Positions 60,630 to 64,000 of a DNA stretch of 64,000 bases are shown piece by piece (the stretch's first letter is position 1; the number at the start of each line of letters is the position of its first letter). The stretch spans positions 310,001 through 374,000 of the forward strand of contig CATKHK010000006.1 in the NCBI GenBank assembly GCA_949751835.1, given 5' to 3'. The notes beneath the pieces are model-generated. The model did not search any database and was not told the origin of the DNA. It was given only the letters and a program-made list of their open reading frames with translations. Position numbers and translations under genes: made by a program. The DNA comes from Blepharisma japonicum. Taxonomy: Eukaryota > Ciliophora > Heterotrichea > Heterotrichida > Blepharismidae.

Positions 60630-62627
60630 ATGACGTCTCTCATCTTGACGAATGGGAATAAGCTGGAAATCACTGAGTTTTACATTGAGTGCAATACTGA
60701 GTGAATTTTAAATGGAATTACTTTGCATCAAACTTATATTAACAATTCGCGAGAAATATGCCAAGGATCTTATATTTATCCAGTGGCTTCTGATTTAATC
60801 GTATCGAAATTGGTTATTAGACATGGAAAAAATGTGATTGAAGCTCAGCTTACTGAAAGTGAAGAAAAAGATAGCGATGAAGAAGTAAAAGTAAATGAAA
60901 GACCTTACTTAGGAGATCTTGAATATGAAAATTCCTATCGTCTGATGGAATTTCACCTTGGCAATCTCTCCCCTAAAAGTGAAATAAAAGTCGAAATAGT
61001 TTATGTCACACAAAGCGAATTTATAAGTGAAGCTAATAAATATAAAATTCATATTCCAAAAAAGCTTATCCCTCGCTATTCTGCTCCAAAATCTAGTCTT
61101 GCTCAAAAAAAAGGAAATCATGCTCGAAATTGGATCATAACTTTAAATATCAAAACTCCAAACATTATTACTTCAATAAATTCAAATATAGCAAATTTCA
61201 AGTTATCGGCTCAAAATGATTGTTGGAAGATAGTAACCTTTAGCATCTTAAAACTAAATGAAGATATTAATATTTTTTATCAATTTCAACCCTCAGAACA
61301 CCCAATACTAGTAATTCAGCAAGACCCAAGAAACCAAAAAAATGCTTTTCACCTTTCGTTTACTCCACCACAAATCCAAAATGAAATTATTGATTTTCAA
61401 CCAAAAGGAGAATTTATTATTCTTTTAGATTCTCATGATCTGGAGGAAGGGGAAGAGGAAAATTTTTTTCTAGCTAGAAAGGTAGCCGATTTATTAATAA
61501 AATCCCTTCCAGAAGACTCTTATTTCAATGTAGTTAATTTCGGCAATGAATATGAAAAAATTTTTGATAAAAGTGTAAAATGTGAGCAAGACAAAATCGT
61601 GATGGTTTGTGACACAATAAATACATTAGAGAATATGGGAAGTTTCGAACTCGTGAGGGCTGTTAAATCTATTGTATCTGAGCCTAGCATAAATGGATAC
61701 CAGCGTTATGTCTTTATTTTGATTATTGCAGATCGATTTGACGACCTTAGTTATTATGAAAATGAGATAATAAATTACATTAAAAATAAGCAGATTGGAT
61801 TCATCATCAACACTATTGGAGTGGGAGAGTTTATCAATATGCACATGATAAATGAAATCGCTAATACAGGGCATGGCTTTTCTTGTCAAATTAAAAACTC
61901 TTCAGAAATTCAATCAGCCGTAGCCTCTATGCTTGAAAAATCAGCATTGCCAGGCTTAAGTAACATCGAAATTTGTAATCCTGATGAATTTGAACTTATC
62001 AGCCCTAAAAATTCTTTTAGTTCTTTTTACTGAGCCAACATATGAATTTCAGGAATTTTACGTCAAGAAATTTTGCCTCAGAAAATTAGTGTAAAATACA
62101 CTGATGATATGTCAAAGCAAGAATTTTTAGTTGAGGTTCCTATTAATTATGAAGGAAGACTGCAAAGCTCTGCAGCTTTAGTGACAGCTGTTAAGAGCTA
62201 TTTTAATAGCTGCGAAAAAGCAGAAATTATAGAAAAATCAATTGCGTATCAAGTTCTCAGTAAAAAGACTGAATTTTTAGGCACTGAAGCTGTAAATATT
62301 TACGATGAAGATTGAGAATATTATGGTGGCTTGAATTATGAAGACGACCCTAGAATATATGATTGCATGAAAGGAATACTTGATTTGCAACTTGCTGATG
62401 GACATTGGGAATTTTCGCATGAATTAGAAGAACTGATACAATATTTCATAGGAAATAAAAAATTGAAAGATAAGAGAGCACCTTTTGTGAATTTATTGAT
62501 AATTGCTATTTTGACTGAGAAGTGTGAACATTATGAAGTGGAGTGGGAATCTAATGTAAAGAAAGCAAATAAATGGCTTAAGAAAAATAGACTTCAAGTA
62601 AAAAGCTTGCAAGAATTGTGCTTTTAA
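60630..62627 (+). CDS. VIT/VWA-domain protein A, copy 2 (MIDAS lost)
   Basis: 665 residues, intact, with TGA as Trp as in copy 1. It is about 85-90% identical to 55207-57198. The VWA metal motif is again missing (GEFIILLDSHDLEEGEEEN). The two copies differ most in acidic insertions (ESEEKDSDEEVKVNE near residue 80) and in the VWA loops (DRFDDLSYYENEIINYIKNK), so they are diverging. Maintenance of the frame while its neighbours decayed suggests it is under selection. Codirectional with the broken hydrolase copy, 36 bases downstream of it. Confidence 0.85.
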
Positions 62628-62707
62628 TTTGATTCGATTTATATCTTTAAATTAAAAGATAGATTTAGGATGTGTCTACTACATATTATTAAAGTTCTAT
62701 ATTTAAT

Positions 62708-64000
62708 ATGGCTTCTCTGATCTTGACTAATAGAAATACTGAGTGGGTTTCAAACGAAATCACCTTACACACCAAACTTACTATAACATTTCTCAAGAAA
62801 TAAGTGAAGGCTCTTATATTTATCCTGTAATTTCTGACTCAATTATCTCGAAATTAATAATCAAGTCTGGAGAAAACGTGATTATTGCTCGTGTATATAA
62901 AAAGAAGAAGTTGTTCAAAAATATAATGATACTATTGCTGCTGGAGAGGCAAAGCTTTCTTAAAAAAATAACAAAATAGTCATCTGATATCATGGAATTT
63001 CACCTTGGAAATTTTTTCTCCCAAAGCAAAATAAAAGTCGAAATCACTTATGTCACCTAAGTGAATTCATGAGTAGAACCTATAATTATAAAGTTTATAT
63101 TCCGCATGTGCTTATACCTCAATATTCGCCTTCAAAATCAAGTATAGCCTATGAATGGTAGTTTCAACTCTCAACTGGACAGGAGAGGTCAGTATCATAA
63201 GTCCAAATATCCTTACTTCGATTACTTCTAATGTTTCAAATTTTGATTTATCAGTACAAAATGACGCTGGAAGAATCTTAATTTTAGCATCTTAAAGCAT
63301 GATGGCGATCTTTGCATTTAATATCAACATAAAACATCAGATGGCCCATTTTAGTTTATCAACAAGATCCAAGAAATTCATCTTTCATTTACTCCGCAAA
63401 ACATTGATACTGGCAGCCCAGACTGAGGGCCTAAAGGAGAATTTATTATTCTTTAGATCAAAGTGGATCTATGGAAGGATAAAGCATTAAACTAGCTAGA
63501 GAAGCAGTGTATTTATTTATAAAATCTCTTCCAGAAGACTCTAATTTCAATGTTGCTAAGCAATTCCATGTTGCTTAGCTAAAATAAGCATTTCAGGAAT
63601 TTTACGTCAAGAAATTTTGCCTCAGAAAATTAGTGTAAAATACACTGATGATATGCCAAAGCAAGAATTTTTAGTTAAGATTCATATTAATTATGAAGGA
63701 AAACTGCAAAGCTCTGCAGCTTTAGTGACAGCTGTTAAGAGCTATTTTAATAGCTGCGAAAAAGCAGAATTATAGAAAAATCGATTGTATATCAATTTCT
63801 CAGTGAACATGCTAAATTTTTTGGCGCTGAAGTTGTAAATCCTGATTACGATGAAGATTATATTTATTATGGTGGCTTTTATTATGAAGAGGATGATAAA
63901 AAATCTGAGTGCATTAAAGGAATGCTTGATTTGCAACTTGCTGATGGATATTGGGAATTTTCACAGGAATTAGAAGAATTGATACAATATTTCTTAGAAA
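62708..64000 (+). pseudogene. VIT/VWA protein B, decayed copy 2 (runs off window)
   Basis: It starts ATGGCTTCTCTGATCTTGAC like the other B copy, with several shifts and stops (near 62750, 62900, 63050, 63300 and 63450). A DQSGSMEG-like metal motif can be read near 63450 only by changing frame. Near 63560 the VWA part is deleted and sequence resumes with the C-terminal domain (IKGMLDLQLADGYWEFSQEL), continuing past the window end. It parallels the B pseudogene at 57277 and marks the end of the second cassette. Confidence 0.75.

Noticed and set aside
1-64000. Internally eliminated sequences interrupting genes
   Set aside because: No gene is broken by an insertion bounded by TA repeats; the disruptions seen are small frameshifts. 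This fits somatic-type DNA but does not prove it.

Overview
The window looks like nuclear DNA of a heterotrich ciliate, most likely Blepharisma or a close relative. The DNA is AT-rich and gene-dense, with short untranslated gaps. TGA is read as tryptophan inside at least fourteen conserved genes: DIWSLG of a protein kinase, WDTAGQE of a Rab, the GWR of a PP2C, the FINWM stretch of a CDC50. Every gene that can be closed ends in TAA or TAG. All eight introns I could place are exactly 15 nt (GT...AG). Stentor shares the tiny introns but uses the standard code, so the TGA=Trp reading points to Blepharisma. No telomere, tRNA, rRNA or CRISPR array was seen.

Layout. 1-5.8 kb: the end of a Nup42-like FG nucleoporin, a DUSP-containing ubiquitin protease, a tail-anchored TPR protein, and a decayed tandem copy of the protease 3' end plus the TPR gene. 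6-9.4 kb: a slicer-competent Piwi protein and a CDC50 flippase subunit. 9.4-18.7 kb: an accessory region with two copies of a secreted Cys-rich protein, a coiled-coil gene and its truncated copy, a foldback repeat cluster, a long-range inverted repeat bracketing a Kelch gene and a decayed Cys-rich gene, then mevalonate kinase. 19-26.4 kb: a PKG-like kinase with four CNB domains and a lost DFG Asp, a kinesin-3 with FHA domain and terminal CaaX box, a membrane J-protein, TAF11. 26.4-32.7 kb: three ZIP transporters around a CFAP100-like axonemal protein. 32.7-51.6 kb: PP2C, CAF1/CNOT7 deadenylase, RING protein, C2H2 protein, S49 peptidase homologue, sorting nexin, secreted PLC-X protein, CDPK, Rab, syntaxin, PLAC8 protein, Ras-like GTPase, and several unrecognised proteins. 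51.7-64 kb: a cassette of pentapeptide/WD40 gene (minus), UPF0173 hydrolase and two VIT/VWA genes (plus), duplicated in tandem, with the second copy partly decayed.

Functional threads: small-RNA and RNA turnover (Piwi, CAF1, Nup42), cilia (CFAP100-like), membrane traffic and lipid handling (CDC50, SNX, syntaxin, Rab, PLC-X), zinc or iron transport, and cyclic-nucleotide, calcium and phosphatase signalling. The most unusual material is the set of apparent pseudoenzymes (PKG with NFG, PLC-X lacking both His, S49 lacking its Lys, VWA lacking MIDAS), the prenyl-motif kinesin, and the three segmental duplications. Coordinates of single-ORF genes are firm. Pseudogene, repeat and duplication borders are approximate because they were aligned by eye.
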